A stretch of DNA of 56,941 nt from an uncultured Gammaproteobacteria bacterium (lineage in GTDB: Bacteria; Pseudomonadota; Gammaproteobacteria; Steroidobacterales; UBA11654). The notes beneath the pieces were generated by a model. That model saw only the letters and a list, made by a program, of their open reading frames with translations, did no database searches and was not told the DNA's origin. The position numbers were made by a program, and so were the translations under genes. Every line of letters starts with the position of its first letter. Position 1 is the stretch's first letter. The DNA lies in the NCBI GenBank assembly GCA_902595845.1, contig CACJRN010000009.1, positions 1 through 56,941 of the forward strand, in the 5' to 3' direction. Below, piece by piece: positions 35,273-45,219 of this stretch.

Positions 35273-36511
35273 TCAGTTCTTGAGGTGATTAACGATCTCA
35301 TCTATCTTGGCCTCTCTTTTTTCTCCTGTGCTTCTTGAGGTGATCTCTAGCTTCTTTTGTTCTAAACCTCTTTTCCCAACAATGACTTGAGTGGGCACGC
35401 CCAATAAGTCTGCATCTGCAAATTTGACCCCAGCTCTTTCATCTCGATCATCTATCGCAACCTCTATGCCATCTGATCTGAGTTCTTGGTAAATTTTCAT
35501 TGCTTGATCCATTACATTTGAATCATCTTTGTCATTGAGAACAATAATCAATATCTCAAAAGGTGAAATGGCACTTGGCCATATGATTCCTTTATCATCA
35601 TGGTTTTGCTCTATTGCAGCTGCTACAATTCTTGAGATACCAATCCCATAACAACCCATATATGGATTGACGTTTTTTCCATTAGAGTCCAATACTTCAA
35701 GCTTCATCGCTTTACTGTATTTATCACCCAGTTGAAAAATATGACCCACTTCAATGCCTCTTGCATATGTTAATTCTCCACCATTGGGCGCATTTTCACT
35801 CTCCAACGTCTCAACATTTGCAGCAAAGTTCTCATCATCACAAAATGCGATTTCATCTTCGCCAGATTCTGCAATCACATGAAACTCATGAGAAACCGAT
35901 CCGCCAATCTCCCCACTGGTGGCCTGAACTTTCCTGAAATCAAGCTCCAGTTTTGTGAAGATCTTTTCATACGTTTTGTCCATTTTTTCATATTCTTCTT
36001 CAAGAGAATCTTGATTCAAATGAAATGAATAAGCATCTTTCATTAGAAATTCACGCGCTCTCATAACACCAAATCGAGGTCGAATCTCGTCTCTGAATTT
36101 TGTTTGAATCTGATAGAAGTTAACAGGCAGCTGTTTATAGCTTTTTACACTTTTTCTGAGAATATCAGTGATGACCTCTTCATGCGTGGGACCATAGCAA
36201 AACAGACGTTCATGACGATCGCGAATCTGTAAAAGCAGATCACCATAATCATCCCACCTCTTGGTTTCTTGCCATAACTCTGAAGGTTGTATGGTTGGCA
36301 TGAGGACCTCAAAAGCACCTGAGTTATCCATTTCCTCTCTGACAGTTTGCTCGATCTTTCTTAAAACTTTTAAACCAAAGGGCATCCAAGTGAATATTCC
36401 TGAAGCCAATCTCTTTATGAGCCCCGTTCTCAACATAAGTTGATGCGAGATTAGTTCAGCGTCAGATGGGGCATCTTTAAACGTTTTAATAGGGTAATTC
36501 GATAATTTCAT
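35273..36511 (-). CDS. proS: Prolyl-tRNA synthetase without editing (INS) domain
   Basis: 412 residues, against about 570 for the usual gammaproteobacterial enzyme. Class II motifs are intact: motif 2 around QTKFRDEIRPRFGVMRARE, motif 3 around GCYGIGISRIVAAAIEQ, and the C-terminal anticodon domain (VAIDDRDERAGVKFADA). Between motif 2 and 3 the sequence goes from CDDENFAANVETLE almost directly to ARGIEVGHIFQLG, so the INS domain that removes mischarged Ala is absent. This is the short layout known from alphaproteobacteria. A TACTAT -10 (36518-36523, minus) ends 6 bases before the ATG, with no ribosome-binding site. Confidence 0.93.
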   Translation of the reverse strand: MKLSNYPIKTFKDAPSDAELISHQLMLRTGLIKRLASGIFTWMPFGLKVLRKIEQTVREEMDNSGAFEVLMPTIQPSELWQETKRWDDYGDLLLQIRDRHERLFCYGPTHEEVITDILRKSVKSYKQLPVNFYQIQTKFRDEIRPRFGVMRAREFLMKDAYSFHLNQDSLEEEYEKMDKTYEKIFTKLELDFRKVQATSGEIGGSVSHEFHVIAESGEDEIAFCDDENFAANVETLESENAPNGGELTYARGIEVGHIFQLGDKYSKAMKLEVLDSNGKNVNPYMGCYGIGISRIVAAAIEQNHDDKGIIWPSAISPFEILIIVLNDKDDSNVMDQAMKIYQELRSDGIEVAIDDRDERAGVKFADADLLGVPTQVIVGKRGLEQKKLEITSRSTGEKREAKIDEIVNHLKN

Positions 36512-36589
36512 ACTGAAATAGTAAGTAAAAACCCAAATAAATGCATCAAAACATCAGATATATTGTTAATAGTTTTAAGAAATCCAATT

Positions 36590-36617
36590 TTTACATGTTA
36601 CGTGATTTCTTTATAAT
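36590..36617 (+). promoter_or_regulatory. Promoter of pssA
   Basis: TTTACA (36590-36595), a 16-base spacer and a perfect TATAAT (36612-36617). The -10 ends 6 bases before the ATG of pssA, so the transcript would start at the initiation codon. Confidence 0.72.
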
Positions 36618-36623
36618 GTCGCG

Positions 36624-37409
36624 ATGGTCCTAAGAAAAGAAAAAAACAGAGAGAAGGTAAACTTAAAGAAAGGTATATTCATTCTGCCCAACATATTTAC
36701 CTCAGCCAATCTATTTGCGGGATGTTTTTCAGTTTTTTGCTCGATTGACGGACAGTATGAGATGGCAATCGTTTCTATCATTGTCGCTGTTTTTTTAGAT
36801 GGCTTAGATGGAAAAGTTGCAAGAGCCACGAATGCAGTTTCTGATTTTGGTAAAGATTATGACAGTCTTTGTGATTTGATATCGTTTGGCGTAGCGCCAT
36901 CAATATTGTTTTATTCTTGGGCAACAAATAATTTCATTTCAGAAATTGACATTAAATTCATATGGCTCCTATCGTTTTTTTATATAGCGACAACAGCACT
37001 AAGGCTTGCCAGATTTAATAATCATCTTGTGCTAAAGTCTGAGAATTATTTCTTGGGATTGCCGTCACCAGCCTCTGCAACTTTAGTCACTGTGATGATT
37101 TGGCAATGCGTGATTCACTCATTTGATGATTTAAATGCCCTGGTTATGATCGCCATTTTTTTTCTATTGGCATCAATACTTATGGTCTCAAAGATTAAAT
37201 ACAACAGCTTTAAAGATCTTAGAACACTTAATAGGATGCCATTTAATGGAGCATTATTGATCCCGTTGATATTCATATTAATTATCATGGATGCACCAAA
37301 TGTTCTCAGCCTGCTATCAATTGTTTACCTTGTTTCCGGACTATTTTTTGCATCATTGGAAGTTTTTAGGAATCAAATCGGTAAAAAAGAAGGCAACGTC
37401 TCAGATTAG
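36624..37409 (+). CDS. pssA: Phosphatidylserine synthase, membrane CDP-alcohol type
   Basis: 261 residues with several membrane helices. CDP-alcohol motif VFLDGLDGKVARATNAVSDFG then KDYDSLCDLISFG, preceded by the typical KGIFILPNIFTSANLFAG. It joins serine to CDP-diacylglycerol, the first step to phosphatidylethanolamine. This is the Bacillus/Pseudomonas-like integral-membrane form, not the E. coli peripheral form. No other in-frame start exists before the conserved region, and no ribosome-binding site is seen, in line with the leaderless promoter directly upstream. The UDG gene follows after 3 bases. Confidence 0.92.
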   Translation: MVLRKEKNREKVNLKKGIFILPNIFTSANLFAGCFSVFCSIDGQYEMAIVSIIVAVFLDGLDGKVARATNAVSDFGKDYDSLCDLISFGVAPSILFYSWATNNFISEIDIKFIWLLSFFYIATTALRLARFNNHLVLKSENYFLGLPSPASATLVTVMIWQCVIHSFDDLNALVMIAIFFLLASILMVSKIKYNSFKDLRTLNRMPFNGALLIPLIFILIIMDAPNVLSLLSIVYLVSGLFFASLEVFRNQIGKKEGNVSD

Positions 37410-37412
37410 ATT

Positions 37413-38051
37413 ATGTCTATCGGGCTCAAATTGTTTCAATCACTAGGGATTGATACATATCAACTGAGAGATAAACCCAAAGTGCTTAATCAAGATCATG
37501 AAAATGATTGGGCATCGATTGAATCTAAAGTAGCCACTTGTAAAAAATGCTCACTGCATAAAGGCCGCAATAATACTGTTTTTGGTGATGGGAATAGAAG
37601 TGCTGATTGGTTTTTTGTTGGAGAGGCGCCTGGCAAGGATGAGGATCTTCAAGGTAAACCATTTGTAGGTAGAGCAGGGCGCTTATTGACTGAGGTCATT
37701 TTTTCTCTGGGCTTAACAAGAGATGAAGTCTTCATTGCTAACATTCTTAAATGCAGACCACCGGATAATCGTGACCCCAAACCTGGAGAAGTAGACCAAT
37801 GTTTTTCTTACCTAGAAAAACAAATTGATATGGTTCAACCAAAAATCATCATTGCAGTTGGAAAGATTGCTGCTCATTCGCTTCTGGGTTCTGATTTACC
37901 AATGGGAAAGTTAAGAGGAAAAATTCATGGTTTTGGATCCAATGAAGTTCCTACTTTGGTGATATATCACCCAGCTTATCTTTTGAGAAGCCCTTCTCAA
38001 AAACATAAAGTGTGGGAAGATCTGCAATTAGCAAATGATTTTCTAGAATAA
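37413..38051 (+). CDS. Family 4 uracil-DNA glycosylase
   Basis: 212 residues. Family 4 motifs: VGEAPGKDEDLQGKPFVGRA (water-activating loop and binding pocket), NILKCRPPDNRDPKPGE and the HP-loop YHPAYLLRSP. Four cysteines (TCKKC near residue 45, LKC near 113, DQC near 130) fit the [4Fe-4S] cluster of this family. It removes uracil from DNA. The first base of the next gene overlaps its stop codon. Confidence 0.92.
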   Translation: MSIGLKLFQSLGIDTYQLRDKPKVLNQDHENDWASIESKVATCKKCSLHKGRNNTVFGDGNRSADWFFVGEAPGKDEDLQGKPFVGRAGRLLTEVIFSLGLTRDEVFIANILKCRPPDNRDPKPGEVDQCFSYLEKQIDMVQPKIIIAVGKIAAHSLLGSDLPMGKLRGKIHGFGSNEVPTLVIYHPAYLLRSPSQKHKVWEDLQLANDFLE

Positions 38052-39310
38052 TGATTTTTAAAAAGTATAAGAAAGATGCTATCTCATGGGCGCTATATGA
38101 TTGGGCAAATTCAGCTTTTGCAACCACAGTGATGGCAGGTTTTTTTCCAATATTTTATAAATCTTATTGGGCGATTGATTTATCAAATCTAGAAAGCACC
38201 GCAATGGTAGGGTATGCAAATTCACTATCTGGTTTGATCATTGTTTTATTGGCGCCAATATTGGGTGCATATGCAGACATAGGCACTAAGAGGAAAAAGC
38301 TACTCCTTTTATTTGCTAGCCTTGGGATTCTTTGTACAGCATCATTTTATTTTATCCCTCAAGGTGAATGGATGCTTGCGGCTCTCCTATACGCAATCGC
38401 GGCTGTTGGATTTTCAGGAGGGAATGTATTCTATGATTCCCTGATTGTCTCAGTTTCTGATAATGAAAATAGGAATCGTGTCTCCGCACTAGGTTATTCT
38501 CTGGGCTATTTGGGTGGTGGATTACTTTTTTTAATCAATGTCATCATGTTTTTGAATCCTCAACTCTTTGGAATAGAAAGCCAATCCAATGCTGTCTTAC
38601 TCTCTTTCTTTATGGTTGCAGTTTGGTGGGCATTTTTCAGCGTTCCCCTTTTAAGAAATGTAAAAGAGCAAGACTCTGAAAGAGAAAATCCACGATTCTT
38701 TCAAGCATTGAAGCAATCATTTAATGAGGTTTATCAGACATTATCTGAAGTGAGAAAGTACAAAAATGTGGCGATTTTTCTTCTCGCTTATTGGTTTTAT
38801 ATGGATGGCATTGACACAATTGTAAGGATGGCTACTGCTTATGGCACAGACATAGGATTGGAGGCATCCTCCATGATCACAGCACTGATTTTGACTCAAT
38901 TTGTTGGTTTCCCATCAACGCTTATTTTTGGGTATTTCGCAGATAGACTTGGTTTTAAGAAAATACTTACGATTGGAATCCTCATCTATATATTGATATC
39001 AATTTTTGCCAGCAGAATCACAACAGCAGCAGAATTTTATGCAATGGCAATTGTTGTTGGACTGGTCATGGGCGGTGTACAAGCAGTCAGCCGAGCTTAT
39101 TTCAGTAGTATTATTCCCAAAGATAAAGAGGCTCAATTTTTTGGTTTCTATAATCTAGTCGGTAAATCAGCTGTAGTCGCAGGACCTGCATTGCTTGCTT
39201 GGATATCGATGATTTTTAATACACCAAGGGCCGGAATACTGGGTTTACTGGTTTTATTTATTCCTGGCTTGATCTTGCTTTGGATGATTCCAAAAGAAAC
39301 AAATTCATAG
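38051..39310 (+). CDS. UMF1/Atg22-type MFS transporter
   Basis: 419 residues with about 12 helices. The N-terminus SWALYDWANSAFATTVMAGF and the NVFYDSLIVSVS block are characteristic of the Atg22/UMF1 branch of the MFS, whose fungal founder exports amino acids from the vacuole; bacterial substrates are unknown. ATG 38051 overlaps the last base of the UDG stop codon. The 3' end overlaps valS by 6 bases tail to tail. Confidence 0.85.
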   Translation: MIFKKYKKDAISWALYDWANSAFATTVMAGFFPIFYKSYWAIDLSNLESTAMVGYANSLSGLIIVLLAPILGAYADIGTKRKKLLLLFASLGILCTASFYFIPQGEWMLAALLYAIAAVGFSGGNVFYDSLIVSVSDNENRNRVSALGYSLGYLGGGLLFLINVIMFLNPQLFGIESQSNAVLLSFFMVAVWWAFFSVPLLRNVKEQDSERENPRFFQALKQSFNEVYQTLSEVRKYKNVAIFLLAYWFYMDGIDTIVRMATAYGTDIGLEASSMITALILTQFVGFPSTLIFGYFADRLGFKKILTIGILIYILISIFASRITTAAEFYAMAIVVGLVMGGVQAVSRAYFSSIIPKDKEAQFFGFYNLVGKSAVVAGPALLAWISMIFNTPRAGILGLLVLFIPGLILLWMIPKETNS

Positions 39311-42052
39311 CAAACTAAGCTGTTCCTCAATTCGAGTCTGATCCGATGACAATGCTTTGAACTTCTCCTTAAGTTCATCAACAACTTCTTTGGGAGCTTT
39401 TTCAACAAAAGCATCATTTGAGAGTCTATTTTTTACTGATTTAAGATCTTGATTCAGATTCGATAATTTCTTTTGCAATCGAGCTTTTTCTTCCTCAATA
39501 TCCACAAGGCCTTCGAGTGGAATATATATTTTCATTCCTTTAAGAAGTGCGATGGCAGATTTTGGTAAATCATCCGGTCCTTCTTTATGAATGATTGACT
39601 CAACAGATCCCATATTGCTTATAAAAGATTCAAATAATTCCAGTCTTTTAATATCTGAATTAGAAGCATCATCAACAATGATTTTAATCGATTGTTTTGG
39701 TGAAATGGTCATTTCAGATCGAATCTGACGAACAGAGGATACAAAACTCTTAAGCCATTCCGTATTGGCAGCAATTTCAGTGTCTACTTTCCAATTTTTA
39801 GAGCTGGGGAAGTCAGCTTTCATAATGCTTCTGTTATTATTCTCTTCACTGAGCGATTGCCATATTTCTTCTGTGATAAAAGGGATAGTTGGATGCAGCA
39901 TTCTTAGGATTGCGTCCAGCATCTTTATTAAATTATTTTTTGTATAGTCTTTTTGTGACTGTTTTATTCCAGGTTCATTGATCAATGCTTTTGATAATTC
40001 GATATACCAGTCACAAAAGTCATTCCAAACAAATTCATACATTGCAGTTGCTGCAAGATCAAAACGATATTGACTGAATTGCTTTTCTACCTCATCAATT
40101 GTTTCTGCAAATTTTGATTGGATCCATTGATCAATGGGATGTCCTTCGGCGTCATTTATTTCCAATAATTCAAAATCATTGGTGTTCATTTTGATGAATC
40201 GAGATGCATTCCAAATCTTGTTGCAGAAGTTTCTATAACCTTCAACTCGCTTAAGATCGAGACGAATATCTCTCCCTGTAGATGCCTGAATTGCAAAATT
40301 GAATCTCAGTGCATCTGTTCCAAAATCAGGAATTCCATTAGGGAATTCTTTTTTTGTATCGCTGATGATTCTTTTTTCCATTTCAGGCTGCATGAGGCCT
40401 TGCACTCGTTTATCGAGAAGTTCATCGAGACTGATGCCATCAATTAGATCAATTGGGTCTAAAATATTACCTTTTGATTTCGACATTTTTTGACCATTTT
40501 TATCTTTGATCAGACCATGTATATATATTTCCTTGAAAGGGATCTCATCCATGAACTTAAGGCCCATCATTACCATCCTTGCGACCCAAAAGAAAATGAT
40601 ATCAAAGCCAGTGACTAGCACGTTTGTTGGGTAAAAAGTTTTTAGGTCATATGTCTCATCAGGCCACCCAAGACTTGAAAAAGGCCAAAGCGCAGAAGAG
40701 AACCAAGTATCAAGAACATCATCATCCTGAATCAATGCAATTGAATCTTCTATATTGTGTTGTTTTCGAATCTCATTTTCGCTTTCCCCAACATAAACAT
40801 TTCCTTCATTGTCATACCAAGCTGGAATTCTGTGACCCCACCACAGTTGCCTTGAGATACACCAGTCCTGAATATTTTCTAACCACTCGTAATATGTTTT
40901 AGACCAATTTTCCGGAATGAATTTTATTTCATCATTCTTGACAGCTTCTATTGCGGGTTGAGCCAGTGGTTCCATTTTTAGAAACCATTGATTTGTAATG
41001 AGCGGCTCAAGAATTGCTCCACTTCTATCTCCCCTTGGGATGGTGAGCATATAATCCTCAATTTCTTGCATAAGACCATTTGCTTCTAGATCTTCCACAA
41101 TCTTCTTTCTTGCCTCAAAACGGTCAAGACCTTGATATTCAGGTGGTGCTGATGGACTGATTTTGGCACTTTGATCTAAAATACTGATTATTTCAAGATC
41201 ATGTCTTTTGCCAATTTCAAAATCATTGAAATCATGAGCTGGTGTAATCTTTACACAGCCTGTTCCAAACTCTTGATCCACATACTCATCAGCAATAATT
41301 GGAATTTTTCTGTCAGTGAGCGGAAGAATGACCTCTTGACCAATGAGGTCTTTGTAGCGTTTATCATCTGGATGTACAGCGACCGCAGTATCTCCAAGCA
41401 TCGTCTCTGGCCTTGTTGTTGCAACCACAATGTGGTCCTCTGAGTCACTGATTGGATATTTCATGTGCCACAATGAACCTTTTTCTTCTGTGGTTGATAC
41501 CTCTAGATCTGACAAAGCAGTTTGCAAAACAGGATCCCAGTTGATCAACCTCTTGCCCCTGTATATTAATCCTTCCTCATAAAGTTGGATAAAAACTTTT
41601 GTTACACCTCTCACAAGATTCTCATCCATGGTGAACTTTTCTTTTGTCCAATCAGTGGATGCCCCTAATCTTTTCATCTGTTTCGTGATGGTGCTACCGG
41701 ACTCTTCTTTCCACTTCCAAACTTCTTTTTCAAATGATTCTCTTCCGAGTTCTTGTCTAGAGGTTCCAGATTTTTCTAATTGTCTCTCCACCACCATTTG
41801 TGTAGCAATCCCTGCATGATCAGTACCCACCTGCCATAAAGTATTTTTTCCATTCATCCTTTGGTATCGAATGATGATGTCCATGATTGTGTCTTGAAAT
41901 GCATGGCCCATATGCAATGTCCCAGTTACATTTGGAGGCGGAATCACAATGCAAAATGGCTCACCCGATTTTGAAGGCGAGAAGTATCCTGAATCTTCCC
42001 AAGATTCATATATTCTGGCTTCTATCTCTTTTGGGTTGTATGTTTTTTCCAA
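39305..42052 (-). CDS. valS: Valyl-tRNA synthetase
   Basis: 915 residues. Class I motifs: HMGH in NVTGTLHMGHAFQDT (near residue 47) and KMSKSKGNILDP (near 520). The CP1 editing domain is present (TTRPETMLGDTAVAVHPDD). The C-terminal coiled coil (EEKARLQKKLSNLNQDLKS) is typical. It is downstream of pepA and holC on the same strand, the conserved gammaproteobacterial order. Confidence 0.97.
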   Translation of the reverse strand: MEKTYNPKEIEARIYESWEDSGYFSPSKSGEPFCIVIPPPNVTGTLHMGHAFQDTIMDIIIRYQRMNGKNTLWQVGTDHAGIATQMVVERQLEKSGTSRQELGRESFEKEVWKWKEESGSTITKQMKRLGASTDWTKEKFTMDENLVRGVTKVFIQLYEEGLIYRGKRLINWDPVLQTALSDLEVSTTEEKGSLWHMKYPISDSEDHIVVATTRPETMLGDTAVAVHPDDKRYKDLIGQEVILPLTDRKIPIIADEYVDQEFGTGCVKITPAHDFNDFEIGKRHDLEIISILDQSAKISPSAPPEYQGLDRFEARKKIVEDLEANGLMQEIEDYMLTIPRGDRSGAILEPLITNQWFLKMEPLAQPAIEAVKNDEIKFIPENWSKTYYEWLENIQDWCISRQLWWGHRIPAWYDNEGNVYVGESENEIRKQHNIEDSIALIQDDDVLDTWFSSALWPFSSLGWPDETYDLKTFYPTNVLVTGFDIIFFWVARMVMMGLKFMDEIPFKEIYIHGLIKDKNGQKMSKSKGNILDPIDLIDGISLDELLDKRVQGLMQPEMEKRIISDTKKEFPNGIPDFGTDALRFNFAIQASTGRDIRLDLKRVEGYRNFCNKIWNASRFIKMNTNDFELLEINDAEGHPIDQWIQSKFAETIDEVEKQFSQYRFDLAATAMYEFVWNDFCDWYIELSKALINEPGIKQSQKDYTKNNLIKMLDAILRMLHPTIPFITEEIWQSLSEENNNRSIMKADFPSSKNWKVDTEIAANTEWLKSFVSSVRQIRSEMTISPKQSIKIIVDDASNSDIKRLELFESFISNMGSVESIIHKEGPDDLPKSAIALLKGMKIYIPLEGLVDIEEEKARLQKKLSNLNQDLKSVKNRLSNDAFVEKAPKEVVDELKEKFKALSSDQTRIEEQLSLL

Positions 42053-42053
42053 C

Positions 42054-42488
42054 TCAGGCCACCTTATGAGAGCTTATTTTGCATTTTAATTCCTTATAAG
42101 ATTTCCACTTTAATCTGGCCAAACTTCTTTTTTCTTCTGAAGATGGAACAATTTCATGTATCTTTTTAGGCTCTAATGCTGGATCTTCTGGCTGATCTGA
42201 GAGATTAATTATGACATCAAAGTTGGCATCTGGATAAGATTCACAACCGATCATAATCGATTCATTGTAATTTTTATTCCCCAATCTACAATGCGGAATA
42301 AAGCTCTCTTGTCGAAATGTCCAAAGCTGCTCGTCTATAAGCTTTGCTTGTTCCTCAGTCGATGCATGAACATAAATATTTCCGAATCGCTTTTTATACC
42401 CTTTCTCAATTAGACGATAAACATAGTTCATCTGTTTTTTTTCGTCATCATTCTCAAAGTGATGGAAAATGACTTCGATATCTTTCAT
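42054..42488 (-). CDS. holC: DNA polymerase III chi subunit
   Basis: 144 residues, similar to the 147 of E. coli HolC. Sequence blocks RLIEKGYKKRFGNIYVHAST, LDEQLWTF-like (IDEQLWTFRQESFIPHCRLG) and FDVIINLSDQ fit the chi fold. The chi subunit links the clamp loader to SSB. The gene order pepA-holC-valS is conserved in gammaproteobacteria and supports the call. Confidence 0.9.
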   Translation of the reverse strand: MKDIEVIFHHFENDDEKKQMNYVYRLIEKGYKKRFGNIYVHASTEEQAKLIDEQLWTFRQESFIPHCRLGNKNYNESIMIGCESYPDANFDVIINLSDQPEDPALEPKKIHEIVPSSEEKRSLARLKWKSYKELKCKISSHKVA

Positions 42489-42498
42489 TTAAGAATGA

Positions 42499-44001
42499 TT
42501 ATGTATTTGATTCGTTTATGAGAAACTCAGACATCAGCCCCATTGGTCTTCCAGTTGCACCTTTGTTGGCTCCTTCAGCCCAGGCCACACCCGCAATGTC
42601 AATATGCGCCCAATCATAATCACCTACAAATTTTTGCAAAAAGCAGCCTGCTGTAATTGTCCCAGCTCCTGAGCCACGAGTGCTGATATTGGCAACATCA
42701 GCGAAATTACTGACGATCTGGTTTGCATATTCCTCTGTCAAAGGAAGTCTCCATGTCACATCATCAGTGGACTGTCCACATTGAAACAGCTTTTCTGCTA
42801 GTTGATCAGAATTACTCATAAGACCTGAATGGTGTGCCCCAAGTGCAACAACACAAGCTCCGGTTAGCGTAGCCATATCAATAATCAGTTTAGGCTTATA
42901 TCTTTGAGTATAGGTCAGTGCATCTGCAAGAATCAGCCTTCCTTCAGCATCTGTATTCAATACCTCAATGGTTGTACCAGACATTGATTTTACGACATCA
43001 CCAGGCAATGTTGCTGTACTACTGGGTATGTTTTCACAAGCCGGTACAACAAAAACTGCATTGATGGGAAGATTCAGATCGGTAACCATTTGCAAGAGCC
43101 CAATGGTTGTCGCTGCTCCACACATATCATATTTCATTTCATCCATTTTATTAGAAGGCTTGAGTGAAATACCTCCGGTATCAAAAGTAATACCCTTACC
43201 TACAATAGCGACTGGTTTCTGACTCTTTTGACCATTTTTAAACTCAGCGATGATCATTTTTGCAGGTTCTTGAGCACCAGCTGTAACCGATAAAAGTGAA
43301 TTCATCCCAAGCTTTTTCATTTGAGCTTCATTGAGTACTTTTAATGATGCTGATTTATTTTTACTTACTATTTTTCTAGCAACAGATGCTAAGTAACTGG
43401 GTGTACAAATATTTGCCGGAAGATCACCTAAATGTCTTACCAGCTGTGTAGCTTTTCCTATTGCATCACCATGCTCTAGTCCAATTTTCAGATCTTTTGT
43501 AGCCTTCTTGCCATTTGTTCCAATCTCAATTCTTCTGAGATTTAATTTTTTATGATTGCTTTCTTTTGTTGTGGTGTATTGATAGCTTATTGCATGCCAT
43601 GATTCAGCCAAAACCCTTGCCATTCTGTATGCTTTATTTGGACTATTGATATTTTCAACACCATCATGAATCAAGCTGACAACTTTCTTATGGTTGCTCA
43701 GAGAAATCTTTTTCAAAGCAGAAATAACAGCTTTTCTGTAATTTTTCTGAGAGAAATTTTCAAATGTTCCACATCCAACTAAAACAATTCTTTTATAAGA
43801 TTTTCCCGTTACTGGAATGATTCTTGTTTGACCAATTTTTCCTTGAATGTCTTTATTTTTGATAAAGTCTTCAATCAATTTTCCATTAGAAGTATTGACC
43901 AGTTTAGTAGCCCCTCTCAATTTTCCATCATCAAAAACCGATACCATCAGACAATCAGATTTAATCTCATTAATTTTTTTATTATTCGTAGCGAATTTCA
44001 T
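42499..44001 (-). CDS. pepA: Leucyl aminopeptidase (M17)
   Basis: 500 residues, the E. coli PepA length. The two-zinc site is visible in VGKGITFDTGGISLKPS, DMCGAA and the M17 signature NTDAEGRLILADALTY. Residues 1-170 are the N-terminal macro-like domain; KIGQTRIIPV is its central strand. It releases N-terminal amino acids in the cytoplasm. The start follows AGAGGA by about 9 bases. It is divergent from lptF across a 147-base region with an inverted repeat; in E. coli PepA also binds DNA, which is noted without claiming it here. Confidence 0.96.
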   Translation of the reverse strand: MKFATNNKKINEIKSDCLMVSVFDDGKLRGATKLVNTSNGKLIEDFIKNKDIQGKIGQTRIIPVTGKSYKRIVLVGCGTFENFSQKNYRKAVISALKKISLSNHKKVVSLIHDGVENINSPNKAYRMARVLAESWHAISYQYTTTKESNHKKLNLRRIEIGTNGKKATKDLKIGLEHGDAIGKATQLVRHLGDLPANICTPSYLASVARKIVSKNKSASLKVLNEAQMKKLGMNSLLSVTAGAQEPAKMIIAEFKNGQKSQKPVAIVGKGITFDTGGISLKPSNKMDEMKYDMCGAATTIGLLQMVTDLNLPINAVFVVPACENIPSSTATLPGDVVKSMSGTTIEVLNTDAEGRLILADALTYTQRYKPKLIIDMATLTGACVVALGAHHSGLMSNSDQLAEKLFQCGQSTDDVTWRLPLTEEYANQIVSNFADVANISTRGSGAGTITAGCFLQKFVGDYDWAHIDIAGVAWAEGANKGATGRPMGLMSEFLINESNT

Positions 44002-44069
44002 CTTTTAATTCCTCTGTTTTTATTTGGTCAATGTATTCTATCCATATAGACCAATCAAACTAATTAGTA

Positions 44070-44098
44070 GACCATAATTGTAGTGTAATGATATGGTC
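44070..44098. promoter_or_regulatory. Inverted repeat between pepA and lptF
   Basis: Arms GACCATA (44070-44076) and TATGGTC (44092-44098) are separated by 15 bases, with inner ATT/AAT symmetry. It lies 51-79 bases upstream of lptF in the divergent promoter region and may be an operator. Confidence 0.3.
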
Positions 44099-44148
44099 AT
44101 TAAAACTAATAAATATGGACCCATTAAATTTTTTAAATTGTATCCGGT

Positions 44149-45219
44149 ATGAATAAAATAATCAGTCAATACATATTGAAGGAGCTTTTCAGTACCTGGC
44201 TGGGTGTCACACTTGTTCTATTGATTGTTCTGATCACCAATAAGTTTGCAGACGTTATCAGTGATATTGCAGCTGGGGATATTCTTTCATCATCTCTTAT
44301 TCCAATCATTGCTCTATCATCCATTGAATATTTGATCATACTTCTTCCCTTGAGCACTTTTTTATCTGTAATCATTGTCATTGGGCGTTTCTATCGAGAT
44401 CATGAAATGACAGCAATACAAGTTGCAGGCAAAGGAACAGGATTTATTTATAGGGTTTTCTTATTTCCACTGATTGTTTTGATTGTGTTGCTGACATTTA
44501 TATCTACCATCATTTCTCCAAATGCAAAACAGAGCATTTTACTGAAAGAGGAGGCAGCAATGCGCTCTGTAGGAATTGAGTTTTTTGAGCCTGGAAGATT
44601 TGTAAACTTAAAAGACGGATCGGTTTTTTATGCACAAGGTAGATCTGAAAGAAATCGATTCATAAAAGTTTTCCTTCAGAAAAAAACAAATAATAAAGTC
44701 AGCGTTATCACTTCTGAATACGCTGAGATTCAATCATTAGAAAATAATTCAAACAGACTTGTTTTTTTCAATGGGCAAAGATATGAGGGGCTTCCTGGCA
44801 CAAGTGATTTTCGAGTTTTAAAATTTTCAGAACACAGGCTACCACTCTTTTTTGATTCCAATGGCTCCAGCGATGAAGGCTATGAAACAAAAAGTTTTAT
44901 GCAGCTTATTTTTAACGATTCTGTTCTTTCCAGATCTGAACTTCAATGGAGAATATCACCAGCTATAGCGCTCATTATTTTAGTGCTATTGGCTGTGCCT
45001 TTGAGTAAATCATCTCCTCGGGAAGGTCAATATGGTGGGCTTGTCATCGGTGTATTGATATACCTTGTTTATGTCAATTTATTGGGCGCAGCAAAGGTTT
45101 GGTTTGAGCAGGGTGACAGCCCTATTGAGCTTGGTATCTGGTGGGTTCATGGATGCTTTGCTATTTTTCTGATCATTTATTCACTCTTTAAAAGTCAACT
45201 CTCGAGGATCGGACGATGA
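44149..45219 (+). CDS. lptF: LPS export permease LptF
   Basis: 356 residues of the YjgP/YjgQ family. Three N-terminal helices, a periplasmic beta-jellyroll (GRFVNLKDGSVFYAQG region) and three C-terminal helices. The N-terminal SQYILKELFSTWLGVTLVLL and the AGKGTGFIYR cytoplasmic loop fit LptF. With LptG and LptB it extracts lipopolysaccharide from the inner membrane. It is divergent from pepA and overlaps lptG by ATGA, the standard gammaproteobacterial layout. Confidence 0.94.
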   Translation: MNKIISQYILKELFSTWLGVTLVLLIVLITNKFADVISDIAAGDILSSSLIPIIALSSIEYLIILLPLSTFLSVIIVIGRFYRDHEMTAIQVAGKGTGFIYRVFLFPLIVLIVLLTFISTIISPNAKQSILLKEEAAMRSVGIEFFEPGRFVNLKDGSVFYAQGRSERNRFIKVFLQKKTNNKVSVITSEYAEIQSLENNSNRLVFFNGQRYEGLPGTSDFRVLKFSEHRLPLFFDSNGSSDEGYETKSFMQLIFNDSVLSRSELQWRISPAIALIILVLLAVPLSKSSPREGQYGGLVIGVLIYLVYVNLLGAAKVWFEQGDSPIELGIWWVHGCFAIFLIIYSLFKSQLSRIGR

